From Actinoallomurus sp963736325 (lineage in GTDB: Bacteria; Actinomycetota; Actinomycetes; Streptosporangiales; Streptosporangiaceae), in assembly GCA_963736325.1 (NCBI GenBank), contig CAVTOG010000017.1, forward strand, positions 186,001-250,000: 64,000 bases of DNA. Direction: 5' to 3'. Below are positions 17,293-26,347 of the stretch, piece by piece (positions within the stretch are counted from its first letter, which is position 1; each line of letters starts with the position of its first letter). A program made the position numbers and the translations under genes. Below the pieces are notes generated by a model. The model was given only the letters and a program-made list of their open reading frames with translations, was not told where the DNA came from and made no database searches.

Positions 17293-17426
17293 CAAATAAA
17301 AAACGTGACGGACAAAACCGGCTACGCACGGGCAGCGTTCTCACCGGACCCCAGCCCGCGGGGGGCGGGGGGCGGAACCCCTCACATCGGGGGCTCTGGG
17401 GGTCGCCCCTCGGGCTAGCACAGCGG
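17293..17426 (+). repeat. Direct repeat, distal copy (possible att site)
   Basis: This ~134-bp segment begins near AAATAA then CGTGACGGACAAAACCGG and ends CTAGCACAGCGG. The same stretch recurs at 19346-19482, where its end is the 3' end of rnpB. The first ~60 bp are almost identical; the rest, a GC-rich trailer-like block, is more diverged. The copy ends with the last six bases of rnpB (CAGCGG on this strand) but no rnpB body follows. This is what a duplicated attachment site beside rnpB would look like. Confidence 0.7.
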
Positions 17427-17703
17427 GAAGACGTACCCGGAGAGGTTCCCGTACGCGAGGTACGGACGCCGGCCGTACCCGTCGAGAGCGTCGTGGTGTC
17501 GCGGTGGCAACAGCCGGCGCCGCGAGCGGCTGGGCACGTGTTTGTTCACCAGGTTTTCGCACCTCACAGGCGGGAAGACGGCACCGGCCCGCGATCACTC
17601 ACGTGCGGAGAACGGGGCTGGTGTCCCAGCCCTGGGTATATGCCGGACGGGGCGGCGCCTGGGGTGCGCCGTCCCGTCCGGGACGTGGTTCAGGCGGTTC
17701 GGG
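17427..17703 (+). other. Non-coding stretch 3' of the serine protease gene
   Basis: No gene, RNA or strong hairpin was recognised between the distal direct repeat and the stop codon of the protease gene. Confidence 0.3.
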
Positions 17704-18558
17704 TCATCGGTGCAGGGCGTGCGGGACGGTGCAGCCGGGGCGGGTGAAGTCGAGGACGCTGCCCGGGGCGATGCACGCGCCGAGGATGTAGGTCTCCTGG
17801 GCGTAGCCGATGTTCGGGTGCACGGTGACGTTGCCCGACTCGTCAACCTCGCACGGGTTGTCGAACGTGCATTGGCCGCCGCTCTCGTTGATCGTGTTGT
17901 TCACGGCGATGACCTTGCCGGAGTCGGCGTCGATGACCGGGGAGCCCGAGGTGCCGCCGATGATGTCGCACGAGGACGTGTAGCGCACCGAGTCCTTCCA
18001 CGTCCACTGGTCCTCGCGGAGCCGGTACGCGAACCCGTCCAGGCTGCACGAGTACGTCCGCCGCCAGTACCCGGAGACGACGCGCAGGTCGGTGCCGGCC
18101 GTCGGGTGGTCGAGCGACAGCTCCAGGGCGGGCGTGCCGTAGCTCGCCTGGATGGACGCGTAGCTGGTGTCGAGCTTGTACAGGGTGACGTCGGTGTCGG
18201 TCATCGTGGAGTACAGCACCGTCGTCGCGTGCAGGGTGCCGAGCGTTCCCTGACCGCTGGGATCGAGGAGGGTGAACGACCGGCTGGACGGCTGGTCGGT
18301 GATCACCTGCCCGGCGCTCGGCATGCCGCCCTCGTAGCAGTGCCCGTTGGTCAGCACGAGCGCCGGGTCGCTGTCGGCGGCGCCCGGGGCGCGGACGAGG
18401 GAGCCGGAGCAGTTACTCAGGGCGACGATCCCGGTGTAATCGACGGCCAGCTTGGGGGGAGCGGGGGCGGCGGCGTACGCGGTGGATTGGCCAGCTGCGG
18501 TCAGCGTCGCGGTGCCGAGGAACGCTGTGGCGAGTACGCCGAGGAGGCGTTTGCGCAT
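17704..18558 (-). CDS. Secreted trypsin-like serine protease
   Basis: A 284-residue chymotrypsin-fold protease. A Sec signal peptide (basic MRKR, a hydrophobic core, AYA before about residue 30) directs export. The triad is visible as His73 in LTNGHC, Asp123 in TDTDVTL and Ser204 in GGTSGSPV. Several Cys (50, 74, 171, 197 and later ones) could form disulfides outside the cell. The gene lies alone between the two direct repeats, next to integrase debris, so it may be cargo of a small integrated element. Substrate unknown. Confidence 0.88.
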   Translation of the reverse strand: MRKRLLGVLATAFLGTATLTAAGQSTAYAAAPAPPKLAVDYTGIVALSNCSGSLVRAPGAADSDPALVLTNGHCYEGGMPSAGQVITDQPSSRSFTLLDPSGQGTLGTLHATTVLYSTMTDTDVTLYKLDTSYASIQASYGTPALELSLDHPTAGTDLRVVSGYWRRTYSCSLDGFAYRLREDQWTWKDSVRYTSSCDIIGGTSGSPVIDADSGKVIAVNNTINESGGQCTFDNPCEVDESGNVTVHPNIGYAQETYILGACIAPGSVLDFTRPGCTVPHALHR

Positions 18559-18826
18559 GGCGGGGGGTCCTCTCCATTGAGCGGGGCAGCGTGATGTTAA
18601 CCCAGACCGGACATTCCGGCTATGAGGCGATAAGGGTGACTATGAGGTGATGCAGGTGACTGCGCCGCGACGGCACTGAGCGCGCCAAGCACTGTGCGTA
18701 GCCGGTCACCTGTGCGGTATCGAAAGGAACCGTGGCGACCGGTTCCACGACAGTTCCCATGCGGGTCGGCCGTCCGGCTGTGGACGTTCACGGAATTGGA
18801 CATCGAGCAGCTGCAGCGCGCCGGGC

Positions 18827-19048
18827 GTGATTGGGGTGATCCGTCGCAGAACGCTTTGGAGGTCATCGGAGTCGGAGATGTCGTATGACGCCTACGTCCT
18901 GGGCGAGGCGCCGCAAAAGAGCGTCGTCTCAGCGTTCGACATTCCGCGCTCGACGGCATCCCGTTGGGTTGCGGCCGCAAGGGACAAAGAGTTCCCAGGC
19001 GCATCTGAGGGACGGGGAAAGGCCGGCGCCTGGCGTGGCCCGCGTTAG
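18827..19048 (+). pseudogene. Remnant of a small helix-turn-helix protein
   Basis: The frame contains KSVVSAFDIPRSTASRWVAA followed by a Lys/Gly-rich end, a pattern seen in small DNA-binding proteins placed just upstream of integrase genes in actinomycete integrative elements. The N-terminal part (before about 18878) has no recognisable sense, and no ribosome binding site is evident. It overlaps the presumed integrase start at 19035 in another frame. An intact short gene starting at the ATG at 18878 cannot be excluded. Confidence 0.5.
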
Positions 19049-19350
19049 AGACCTGTGGTTCACCGAGGTCAAGGACCCGGATGATCCGACTAAGACGAAC
19101 AAGCACCCCGGACAACGGCGGCAACAAGAAGGCGAAGAGGTGGCAGGCCGTTTGGATCCGGCCGGACGGCCGCGAGCAGACGAAGGCGTTCGCGAAGCGG
19201 ATCAACGCCGAGAACCAAGGCAAGGGAATGGAAGCCGATCAACTCCGCGGCGTGTACGTCGGCTCCCGCAAGGCCACGGTCAAGGTCCGGGAGCACGCAC
19301 TCGACAAGTGGCTACCAGCATCGGGATCGCGACCAACAGCAAGACCCAAA
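19035..19350 (+). pseudogene. N-terminal fragment of a tyrosine-recombinase integrase, frameshifted
   Basis: From the GTG at 19035 the frame reads VARVRDLWFTEVKDPDD, then shifts at a CCCCGG tract near 19110 to continue as NKKAKRWQAVWIRPDGREQT and the DKWLPA end of an integrase N-terminal (arm/core-binding) domain. The catalytic domain with the Arg-His-Arg-Tyr residues is absent; the fragment runs straight into the proximal direct repeat. It marks the integrase end of a decayed element next to rnpB. Confidence 0.62.
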
Positions 19351-19482
19351 ATAAGGGCGTGACGGACAAAACCGGCTACGCGCGGGCAGCGTTCTCACCG
19401 GACTCCAGCCCGCGGGAGGCGTGGGGGGTGGAGCCCTCCACACCGGGGGCTCCGGGGGTCGCCCCCCGGACTAGCACAGCGG
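19346..19482 (+). repeat. Direct repeat, rnpB-proximal copy (possible att site and rnpB trailer)
   Basis: Second copy of the repeat at 17293-17426. It joins the integrase fragment on one side and the rnpB 3' end on the other. Read in the rnpB direction it gives CCGCTGTGCTAG, then a hairpin-forming CCGGGGGG/CCCCCGG block that probably acts as the rnpB terminator, then unrelated sequence ending in TGTCCGTCACG. Confidence 0.7.
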
Positions 19483-19879
19483 ACGAGTCGGCCTGTAGGC
19501 CGGGTTTTGTCGCCCTCTTGCGAGGGCGGACGGTCATCCATCTAGGGCCGGCGTTGCCGTCGGCCTCGAGCGGTCTACCCGTAGGCTCGGGCCGGCTGCC
19601 CTCGAACGCCTGCGCGGGTCCACCGAGGTGGGCCCTTCTTGACCTTGCTCCAGGTGGGGTTTACCTAGCCGCCCCAGTCACCTGGGGCGCTGGTGGTCTC
19701 TTACACCACCGTTTCACCCTTACCTCTGACGAAGCAGAGGCGGTCTGTTCTCTGTGGCACTGTCCCGCGGGTCGCCCCGGGTCGGTGTTACCGACCACCC
19801 TGCCGTGTGGAGCCCGGACCTTCCTCGCCGGAGACCCCGAAGGATCTCCGCCGCGACCGCCCGGCCGGCTCGTCCGCCG
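19478..19879 (-). ncRNA. rnpB: RNase P RNA, bacterial type A
   Basis: The minus strand shows the RNase P RNA landmarks. The 5' stem CGGCGGACGAG pairs with 3' CTCGTCCGCTG. The conserved GAGGAAGGTCCGGGCTCC follows the 5' domain, the GAAACGGTGGTGTAAGAGA block lies in the middle, and the ACAAAACCCGGCCTACAGG segment comes near the end. Length is about 400 nt. It is the catalytic RNA that trims 5' leaders from tRNA precursors. It lies 12 bp after the stop of the RNase HI/phosphatase gene on the same strand. The ends are estimated from the terminal stem. Confidence 0.93.
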
Positions 19880-19890
19880 TACCCACGATC

Positions 19891-20991
19891 CTAGTCTCTC
19901 AAATGATGCGTATCGTTCAGCGATCGTACGACCGCCGGGCCGTCCGCATACCAGTCCACGACGGACAACGACGATACGTCCAGGTGCATCCGGTACAGAG
20001 ATGACGGCGGGGCTTCCAGGGCCAGGCGTACGAGCATCTTGATCGGGGTCACGTGGGACACGACCAGGACGGTCTGGGCTCGGAAGCGTACGAGGAGTTT
20101 GTCGCGGGCCGTGCGGACTCGGCGGGCCGTTTCGGTGAAGCTCTCGCCGTGGGGTGGGGCCACGGACGGGTCGGCGAGCCAGGCTGACATCTCGGCCGGC
20201 CAGCGGTCCTGGACCTCGGCGAAGGTGTAGCCCTCCCAGTCTCCGAAGTCGGTCTCTCGGAGGTCCTCCTCCGTACGGACCGGGACGTTGAGGACTTCCG
20301 CCACCTCCGCGGCCGTCTGACGGGTGCGTTTCAGCGGGGAGGTCACGATCGCGTCGATGCCCGTCAGGGCACCGGCGGCGGCGCGTGCCTGGGCTATGCC
20401 GGTGTCCGTCAACGGGATGTCGCCGATGCCGGCGAAGCGTTTCTCGGCGGACAGCGGTGTCTCGCCGTGGCGTAGGAGCAGGGTCGTCGTCGGGGTTCCC
20501 GACGGCGGGACCCACGAAGGGGCGGCGGGTTCCTCCTCCACCACCAGGTCCGATGGTTCGCCTGTCGGCTCCCAGGTACGCCCCTTGGCCGCCGCGTCCA
20601 TCGCCTCGTTGGCGAGCCGGTCGGCGTGTTTGTTGCGCTCGCGCGGGATCCACGTGTAGCGGACCGAGCTGAACCCGGACGCGAGCCGCTGTGCCTGTAC
20701 GGCCAGCGGCTTCATGTCGGGGTGCTTGATGCGCCAGCGGCCGGACATCTGCTCGACGACGAGTCTGGAGTCCATGCGGGCCTCGACGTCGGCGTCCGGG
20801 AAGAGGCGTGCGGCCTGGGTCAGGCCCTCGATCAGGCCGCGGTATTCGGCGACGTTGTTGGTGGCGACGCCGACCGACGCCGCCGCCTCGGCGAGGACCT
20901 CGCCGGTGACGGCGTCGCGGACGACGGCGCCGTACCCGGCGGGCCCCGGGTTGCCGCGTGACCCGCCGTCCGCCTCGATGATCAGTTTCAC
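19891..20991 (-). CDS. Bifunctional RNase HI / histidine phosphatase
   Basis: A 366-residue two-domain protein like M. tuberculosis Rv2228c. Residues 1-140 are a type 1 RNase H: Asp8 in IIEADGGSRGNPG, Glu49 in NNVAEY, Asp74 in MDSRLVVEQM, and a later Asp in HADRLAN. It would cut RNA in RNA-DNA hybrids. Residues about 165-366 form a histidine-phosphatase (CobC-like) domain with LLLRHGET and a second His in VSHVTPI. The GTG start overlaps the preceding zinc-ribbon gene stop as GTGA, so the frame extending to 21117 is rejected. Confidence 0.9.
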   Translation of the reverse strand: MKLIIEADGGSRGNPGPAGYGAVVRDAVTGEVLAEAAASVGVATNNVAEYRGLIEGLTQAARLFPDADVEARMDSRLVVEQMSGRWRIKHPDMKPLAVQAQRLASGFSSVRYTWIPRERNKHADRLANEAMDAAAKGRTWEPTGEPSDLVVEEEPAAPSWVPPSGTPTTTLLLRHGETPLSAEKRFAGIGDIPLTDTGIAQARAAAGALTGIDAIVTSPLKRTRQTAAEVAEVLNVPVRTEEDLRETDFGDWEGYTFAEVQDRWPAEMSAWLADPSVAPPHGESFTETARRVRTARDKLLVRFRAQTVLVVSHVTPIKMLVRLALEAPPSSLYRMHLDVSSLSVVDWYADGPAVVRSLNDTHHLRD

Positions 20992-21731
20992 AGGCCGGAT
21001 TCCGGCGTGCGGACGAGGATCCGGCGGCATTCCTCGCAGCGGAGGACGTCGTCCGGGGCCGCGGCGCGGATGTCGTTCAGCTCGACCGTGTTGAGCTGCA
21101 GGTGGCAGCCCTGGCACTGGGCGCGCAGCAGGCGTGCCGCGCCGACGCCGCGGTTGGAGGCGCGCAGCTTCTCGTACAGCTTCAGCAGGTCTTCGGCGAT
21201 ATCGGCGGCGACCGCGGAGCGTGCCGTGCGCGTCGTCGCGGCCTCGCCGTCGAGCTCGGCGTACGCGGCGTCGCGGCGTGCGGTCAGCTCGGCCAGCACC
21301 TTGTCGCTGGTCTCCTTGTCGGCCTCGACGTCGCGCAGCCGCGTCTCGGCCTCCTCGCGGCGTTCCATCACCTCCAGGACGATCTCCTCCAGGTCGGCCT
21401 GCCGCCGCTGCAGCGAGGCGATCTCGGACTGGAGGTTCTCCAGGTCACGCGCGGAGTTGATCTGGCCGGAGTCGAGGCGTTTCTGGTCGCGGTCCGCGCG
21501 GGCGCGTACCTGGTCGACGTCCTGTTCGGCCTTCTTCTGCTCTCGGTCGATGTCGCTGATCTCGGTCTGCGCGGCGACGAACGCGTCGTTGAACCCGCCG
21601 AGACGCTTCTCGGAGTGCTCGATCTCGGCGAGTTCGGGGAGCGTACGCCTGCGGTGGGCCAGCCGGTCGAGCACGGCGTCGAGCTCCTGCAGGTCGAGCA
21701 GGCGCAACTGGGCTTCGGGTGCTGCTTTCAC
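20988..21731 (-). CDS. Coiled-coil protein with C-terminal C4 zinc ribbon
   Basis: A 247-residue protein like Rv2229c. It has a long charged helical coiled coil (about residues 10-180) and then a zinc ribbon CQGCHL...CEEC. The GTG start has AAGGA 5 bases upstream and overlaps the NIF3 gene stop as GTGA; an ATG two codons earlier is possible. It sits between the NIF3 and RNase HI genes in an order conserved in actinobacteria. A nucleic-acid or adaptor role is likely but unproven. Confidence 0.85.
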   Translation of the reverse strand: MKAAPEAQLRLLDLQELDAVLDRLAHRRRTLPELAEIEHSEKRLGGFNDAFVAAQTEISDIDREQKKAEQDVDQVRARADRDQKRLDSGQINSARDLENLQSEIASLQRRQADLEEIVLEVMERREEAETRLRDVEADKETSDKVLAELTARRDAAYAELDGEAATTRTARSAVAADIAEDLLKLYEKLRASNRGVGAARLLRAQCQGCHLQLNTVELNDIRAAAPDDVLRCEECRRILVRTPESGL

Positions 21732-22591
21732 GTACATCCTTCATTGGATCGAAAGGTCCACGCATCGGTGACGGCGGTGGAGATCCGGGTCTCTATGCCA
21801 GTGTCCCCTACCAGCCGCGCCGCGTCGCCGAGCCACGGCCATTCGGTCGCCCAGTGGGCGGCGTCCACGAGTGCGATGGCGCCGTCTTCACGGAACTCCG
21901 AGGCCGGGTGGTGACGTAGATCCGCGGTGAGATAGACATCGGCGCCGGCGGCGCGCGCGGCGCCGAGGAGGGAGTCGCCCGCTCCGCCGCAGACCGCGAC
22001 CGTACGGACGAGGCCGGCAGGGTCGCCGGCGATCCGCAGGCCGGACGCCGTCGCCGGCAGGCCCGAGGCGGCGGCGTCCGCGAACTCCCGCAGCGTCATG
22101 GGCGACGGCAGCTCTCCGACGCGTCCGAGCCCGCGCCGCGGGTCGTCGGCGGAGGGGCTGAGCGGGCGCGTGGGCCCGGTCAGCCCGACCGCGCGGGCCA
22201 ACGCGTCGGAGACGCCGGGGTCGGCGACGTCGGCGTTGGTGTGCGCGGTGAACAGGGCGGCGCCGCCGGTGATCAGGCGGTGGACGATGCGGCCCTTCGG
22301 AGTGGTGGCCGGTACGCCGTTCACGGGGCGGAGCAGCAGAGGGTGATGGGTGACGATCAGGCCCGCGCCCCATTCGAGCGCCTCGTCCACGACTTCGGTG
22401 ACGGGGTCGACGGCGAACAGCACGCGGCCGACATCGGCCGCGGGATCTCCGCACACCAATCCGACGGCGTCCCAGGACTCCGCCCAGGCCGGGTCGTATC
22501 GGTCTTCGAGGATCTTGACCAGTTCGGCCAATGTAAGGGACACGCTCCGCAGGCTACCGTCAGGGATCACCGCTATGGCGCATAGCATCAT
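21728..22591 (-). CDS. NIF3-like dinuclear metal centre protein
   Basis: A 287-residue member of the NIF3/YbgI family, like Rv2230c. Metal ligands are visible in VTHHPLL and TAHTNAD and in the C-terminal DAAHWATEW. YbgI-type proteins bind two metals; GTP cyclohydrolase I type 2 is an annotation sometimes given. The ATG at 22591 was chosen because AAGGAG lies 6 bases upstream. It is the first gene of a tightly overlapped three-gene operon that reads into rnpB. Confidence 0.87.
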   Translation of the reverse strand: MMLCAIAVIPDGSLRSVSLTLAELVKILEDRYDPAWAESWDAVGLVCGDPAADVGRVLFAVDPVTEVVDEALEWGAGLIVTHHPLLLRPVNGVPATTPKGRIVHRLITGGAALFTAHTNADVADPGVSDALARAVGLTGPTRPLSPSADDPRRGLGRVGELPSPMTLREFADAAASGLPATASGLRIAGDPAGLVRTVAVCGGAGDSLLGAARAAGADVYLTADLRHHPASEFREDGAIALVDAAHWATEWPWLGDAARLVGDTGIETRISTAVTDAWTFRSNEGCT

Positions 22592-22641
22592 GCGGGTCTC
22601 CTTAGGGAGTCATGAGAAGTTGACCGCGCGTTGGAGGATGT

Positions 22642-22983
22642 GTGAGATCACTGTTTCGGCGGCGCCGTAAGCGTTCCCGCAGCCGTTCCGCATCGCCTCC
22701 TGTGCCGGAAACGATCGACTGGCCCAAGGAAGGCAACGGCGGTGGCGGCCTGATGTCGGCGATCCGTGGTGACTCCGGCACCGGCGCCGGTTTCGGGCCC
22801 GGCATGTTCGCGGACCTCCAGGCCGCGTTCGGCGGGGCCGGGAAGCAGGTCCAGCTCGAGGAGCAGGAGAAGCAGAAGGAACGCCGCCACGAGCTGCACA
22901 CCGAGAGCACCGGCGGTCCCGACAATCTCGACCTGGGCACCATCCGGATCACCAAGCCGCGCGTCGCGGAAGACGACAGATGA
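22642..22983 (+). CDS. Small conserved actinobacterial protein (DUF6191-like)
   Basis: A 113-residue protein with a strongly basic N-terminus (MRSLFRRRRKRSRSRS), a Gly-rich middle, and a C-terminal FADLQAAFGGAGKQ, EEQEKQKERR and LDLGTIRI pattern resembling DUF6191 proteins. The family assignment is tentative and no function is known. It starts at GTG and is divergent from NIF3. No membrane segment is seen. Confidence 0.6.
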   Translation: MRSLFRRRRKRSRSRSASPPVPETIDWPKEGNGGGGLMSAIRGDSGTGAGFGPGMFADLQAAFGGAGKQVQLEEQEKQKERRHELHTESTGGPDNLDLGTIRITKPRVAEDDR

Positions 22984-23021
22984 TCGTCGAATATCTGTTC
23001 GATTGGCCGTAATGTGGTGAC

Positions 23022-23393
23022 GTGAGTGCGTACGTGCCGCCCGGATGGCCTTCGGGAGTGCATCCACCGGGAAGTGAGAGGTTCGAGGACACCGCCGTGG
23101 CGTGGCTCTTCGAGCTCGTGCCGCCGGAATACCGCCGCTACGGCCTGCTGCGCCGTTACCCGGTGGTGCTCGCCCGCATGGCGTGCCACCACGTGGCCGC
23201 CGAGGTCGAGGCGGCCCGCCAGGGCTTCCGTACGGCGCGCACGGAGCTGTCCGGCGTGATCCCCGCGCACGGCGTGGAGGCGGTCCTGGACATCTACCGC
23301 CGCGAGGGCACCCGCCTGGCGGCGCTGGCCGCGGCGGTCGAACTCGTGGACGAGGCCTTCCGCGGCGGCGTGTTCACTCCCAAGTCGCTCTGA
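23022..23393 (+). CDS. Conserved hypothetical protein
   Basis: A 123-residue soluble, helix-rich protein starting at GTG, 38 bp after the preceding gene, so the two may be cotranscribed. It begins with a Pro-rich stretch, then FEDTAVAWLFELVPPEYRRY and a charged helical region. No motif allows a function. The last 20 bp overlap convergently with the LAL regulator gene. Confidence 0.65.
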   Translation: MSAYVPPGWPSGVHPPGSERFEDTAVAWLFELVPPEYRRYGLLRRYPVVLARMACHHVAAEVEAARQGFRTARTELSGVIPAHGVEAVLDIYRREGTRLAALAAAVELVDEAFRGGVFTPKSL

Positions 23394-26226
23394 AGAGGTG
23401 CGCGGCCGCGCCGCGATTGGCCACGCCGAGCTTGCGCAGGACCCGCGAGACGTGGACCCCGACCGTGCGCTCGCTGATGAACAGCGCCTCGGCGATCTGC
23501 CGGTTCGTACGGCCGTCGCTGAGGAGCGAGAGGATCTCGCTCTCGCGCGGCGTGAGCCCCGGAAGCCTTTCCTCGGACGGCACGATGTCGAGCCGCGCCC
23601 GCCGGGACAGCTGCTCGACGTCCTCGCGCAGGGAGTCCGCGCCGAGCAGGCAGGCCTTCTCGAGTACGGCGCGCAGGAGATCCGCGGCCTCCTCGCGCGA
23701 ACCGCGTCCGGCGAGCACCGCCTCCGCCTGGCGGTAGCGGCAGTACGCGAGCCCGTACGGCGCTCCGGCCTCCTCCCAGGCCTCCGCCGCAGCGGCCCAC
23801 GCGAGAGGGTCGGGCGTGCTCAGCCGGGTCGCCTCGGCCTCGCACTGGCGGCCGTAGGCGTTCGCCTCGGGGGCGTCGGGCAGGGCTTGCAGCAGCTCTC
23901 GGCACTCCTTGAGGATTTCGGACGGGTCGCCGTGCGTCTCGGCCTCGGCCCGCAGGCCGGCCGCGCACAGCTCGGGCCCGAACCGGGTGAACTCGCTGCC
24001 GCGGATCACGTCCAGCCCGGCGCGTACGTGATCGTGGCAGCTCTCGTAGTCGCCGTCGGCGATGGCGAGCCGCGCCGAGCCGGCGTGGAACGCGCTGGCC
24101 AGCTCCAGGAGGTCCGTACGCAGGACGATGTCGGAGAGGGAGTCCAGATGCCCGCGCGAGCTCTCCAGGTCGCCGCGGCGCAGCGCCAGCTCGGCCATCG
24201 CGAGGGTGACGCCCCAGCGCTGGCCGGGCGCCGCGTCGATGTCCATGATGTCGTCGACCAGCCGGTCGGCGTCGGACCAGCGGCCGAGGCGTACGAGCGC
24301 GGCCAGCGTGTTGCCCGCCGCGCACATGCACGTCGTACGCCCGTAGCCGAGGCGGCGGCAGACCTGCACGCCCTCCATGCCGACCTCGGCGGCCTTGGTC
24401 CAGTGCCCGGCCCACAGCAGCGCGTCGGAGTAGTTGACGTAGGTGCGGCCGAGCTCCCACGTGTCGTCGCGTTCCTTGGCGATCCGCAGAGCACGGTCGA
24501 GCTCGGCCAGCCCGGCCTCGGCACGGCCGACCATGGGCAGGCTGACGCCCATCGTGTTGCGGGCGTGGCCCTCGATGTCGCGCGCGCCGACCCGGGTGGC
24601 GACGTCGACCGCCTCCGAGCAGGAGGCGACCGCGTCGCGGTAGCGGCACTGGAGCATGAACGCGTGGCCCTGCAGGGCGCGTACCTGGGCGCGTTCGCGA
24701 GTCGACGCCTCGGCGGGCAGCAGCGCGACCGCGTCGTCGTACGAGGCGCAGGCCGCGGCCAGGTCGCCGGCCACCCAGCGGATCCGACCGCGGAGGGTCA
24801 TCAGGGCGGCCGCGCGCAGCGGTGAGGCCGCCGCGTCGGTCTTGGACATCGCGGCCTCGGTCAGCTCCGTGGCCCGGTCGGTCTCCCCGTCGGCCATCGC
24901 GGCCTCGGCGGCGTGCGTCAGCAGCTCGGCGTGGTCGGTGCCGCACCGCGTCTCGGCGTCGGGCACGTCCGGCCAGATCCGCAGCGCGCGCTCGTAGTGG
25001 GCGAGCGCGATGGCCCAGGCGTTGCTCGACTGGGCCGCGACGGCCGCGGCCACGAAACCGCCGAGGGCCCGCGGCCGGTCGCCCGCGGCGAACCAGTGGC
25101 GCGCCGCCTCGGCGGACGAGCCGTGGCTTTCCAGCGCCCCGGCGACCGCGGCGTGCAGCCGGTTGCGCTCGCCCGGCAGCATGTCGGCGTGGAGCGCCTC
25201 GCGCAGCAGCGCGTGCCGGACGTCGTACCCGTCGCCGCTGACCACGAGCAGCCGGTGCGACACCGCCTCCCGCAGCGCGGCGTCGAACTCGCCTTCCGGC
25301 AGGTCGGTGATGGTCGCGACCAGGCTCTCGTCGCTGACCCGGCCGACCGCGGCGACGGCGCGCAGCACCTGCCGGGTACCGGGGCCGAGGCGCTCGACGC
25401 GTGTCAGCAGGACGTCGCGCAGGCTCGCGGTGATCTCGGCGTTCGTCGGCCCGGCGGCCACCAGCTCCTCGACGAAGAACGGGTTGCCCTCCGAACGGTC
25501 GAACAGCGACCGTGTCTGGCGCGTCGCGGGCGCCGTGCCGAGGATGCCGGTCACCTGGGCGGCGACCTCGGCGTACGTCAGGCCGGTCAGCTCGACGCGC
25601 TCGGCGCGGCCGGAACGTTCCAGCTCCAGGACGGTGCCGTGCAGCGGGTGGTCGCGCGGCACCTCGTCGCTGCGGTAGGTCCCGATGATGAGCAGGCCCG
25701 CCTGGCGCAGGTTGCCGCCGAGCATGGCCAGCAGGTCGGCGGAGGCCGGGTCGATCCAGTGCAGGTCCTCCAGGACCAGCACGGCGGGGCGCAGGGCGGC
25801 CATCCGCTGGAACAGCCCTAATGCCAGCTCGTACAGCCGGCCGCGTTCGGCCCCGTCACGTCGCGTCGGCGGGCGGCCGCACAGCTCGGGCAGCAGGGCG
25901 CCGAGCTCGCGTGGCGCCTCGCCGAGGACGTGGGCCAGCTCGTCGCAGGTGAGCTCGGCGGCCAGGGGCCGCAGCGCGGCGACGAACGGCGCGTACGGTG
26001 CCGCGCCCTCGGCCAGGTCGAGGCAGGCGCCGGCGAAGACGAGGGCGTCACGCTGCCTGGCGCGCCGCGCGAACGTCTCGACCAGGCGCGACTTTCCGAT
26101 GCCGGCGTCGCCGGCGACGAAGAGCAGCGCGGAAGAACCGGTCTGCGTGTGTCCGAGGGCGGTGTCCAACCGCTCGAGTTCCGCACTCCGGCCGATCAAG
26201 GTAGGGCACGAGACTCGTCGGGCCAC
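23374..26226 (-). CDS. LAL-type LuxR transcriptional regulator with AAA ATPase domain
   Basis: About 950 residues. An N-terminal STAND/AAA ATPase domain has IGRSAELERL, Walker A AGDAGIGKS and Walker B LVLEDLHWID. Next is a long TPR-like helical region, then a C-terminal LuxR HTH (LTPRESEILSLLSDGRTNRQ, ISERTVGVHVSRVLRKLGV). Such large regulators control secondary metabolism or carbon use in actinomycetes. The start is uncertain: the frame is open to 26313 and GTG at 26226 is the best family fit, but no clear ribosome site was seen. It is divergent from a methyltransferase gene, a possible target. Confidence 0.87.
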   Translation of the reverse strand: MARRVSCPTLIGRSAELERLDTALGHTQTGSSALLFVAGDAGIGKSRLVETFARRARQRDALVFAGACLDLAEGAAPYAPFVAALRPLAAELTCDELAHVLGEAPRELGALLPELCGRPPTRRDGAERGRLYELALGLFQRMAALRPAVLVLEDLHWIDPASADLLAMLGGNLRQAGLLIIGTYRSDEVPRDHPLHGTVLELERSGRAERVELTGLTYAEVAAQVTGILGTAPATRQTRSLFDRSEGNPFFVEELVAAGPTNAEITASLRDVLLTRVERLGPGTRQVLRAVAAVGRVSDESLVATITDLPEGEFDAALREAVSHRLLVVSGDGYDVRHALLREALHADMLPGERNRLHAAVAGALESHGSSAEAARHWFAAGDRPRALGGFVAAAVAAQSSNAWAIALAHYERALRIWPDVPDAETRCGTDHAELLTHAAEAAMADGETDRATELTEAAMSKTDAAASPLRAAALMTLRGRIRWVAGDLAAACASYDDAVALLPAEASTRERAQVRALQGHAFMLQCRYRDAVASCSEAVDVATRVGARDIEGHARNTMGVSLPMVGRAEAGLAELDRALRIAKERDDTWELGRTYVNYSDALLWAGHWTKAAEVGMEGVQVCRRLGYGRTTCMCAAGNTLAALVRLGRWSDADRLVDDIMDIDAAPGQRWGVTLAMAELALRRGDLESSRGHLDSLSDIVLRTDLLELASAFHAGSARLAIADGDYESCHDHVRAGLDVIRGSEFTRFGPELCAAGLRAEAETHGDPSEILKECRELLQALPDAPEANAYGRQCEAEATRLSTPDPLAWAAAAEAWEEAGAPYGLAYCRYRQAEAVLAGRGSREEAADLLRAVLEKACLLGADSLREDVEQLSRRARLDIVPSEERLPGLTPRESEILSLLSDGRTNRQIAEALFISERTVGVHVSRVLRKLGVANRGAAAHLFRATWE

Positions 26227-26347
26227 ATGAGGAGTATGGAGCACGTACGTTGCATGAGGAGGCGAAAAGTAAGTAAATATGCGGATGCCACGGCAGTAGC
26301 GTGTCGTGATCATTCAGAGACTTATCAGCGAACGGGAAGGCTTCACG

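Noticed and set aside
17002..17299. Short plus-strand frames before the distal direct repeat as genes
   Set aside because: No ribosome site or family motif, and the composition resembles shifted intergenic sequence.
23294..24946. 550-codon minus-strand frame inside the LAL gene
   Set aside because: Arg/Gly-rich shadow in another frame of the LuxR-type regulator.
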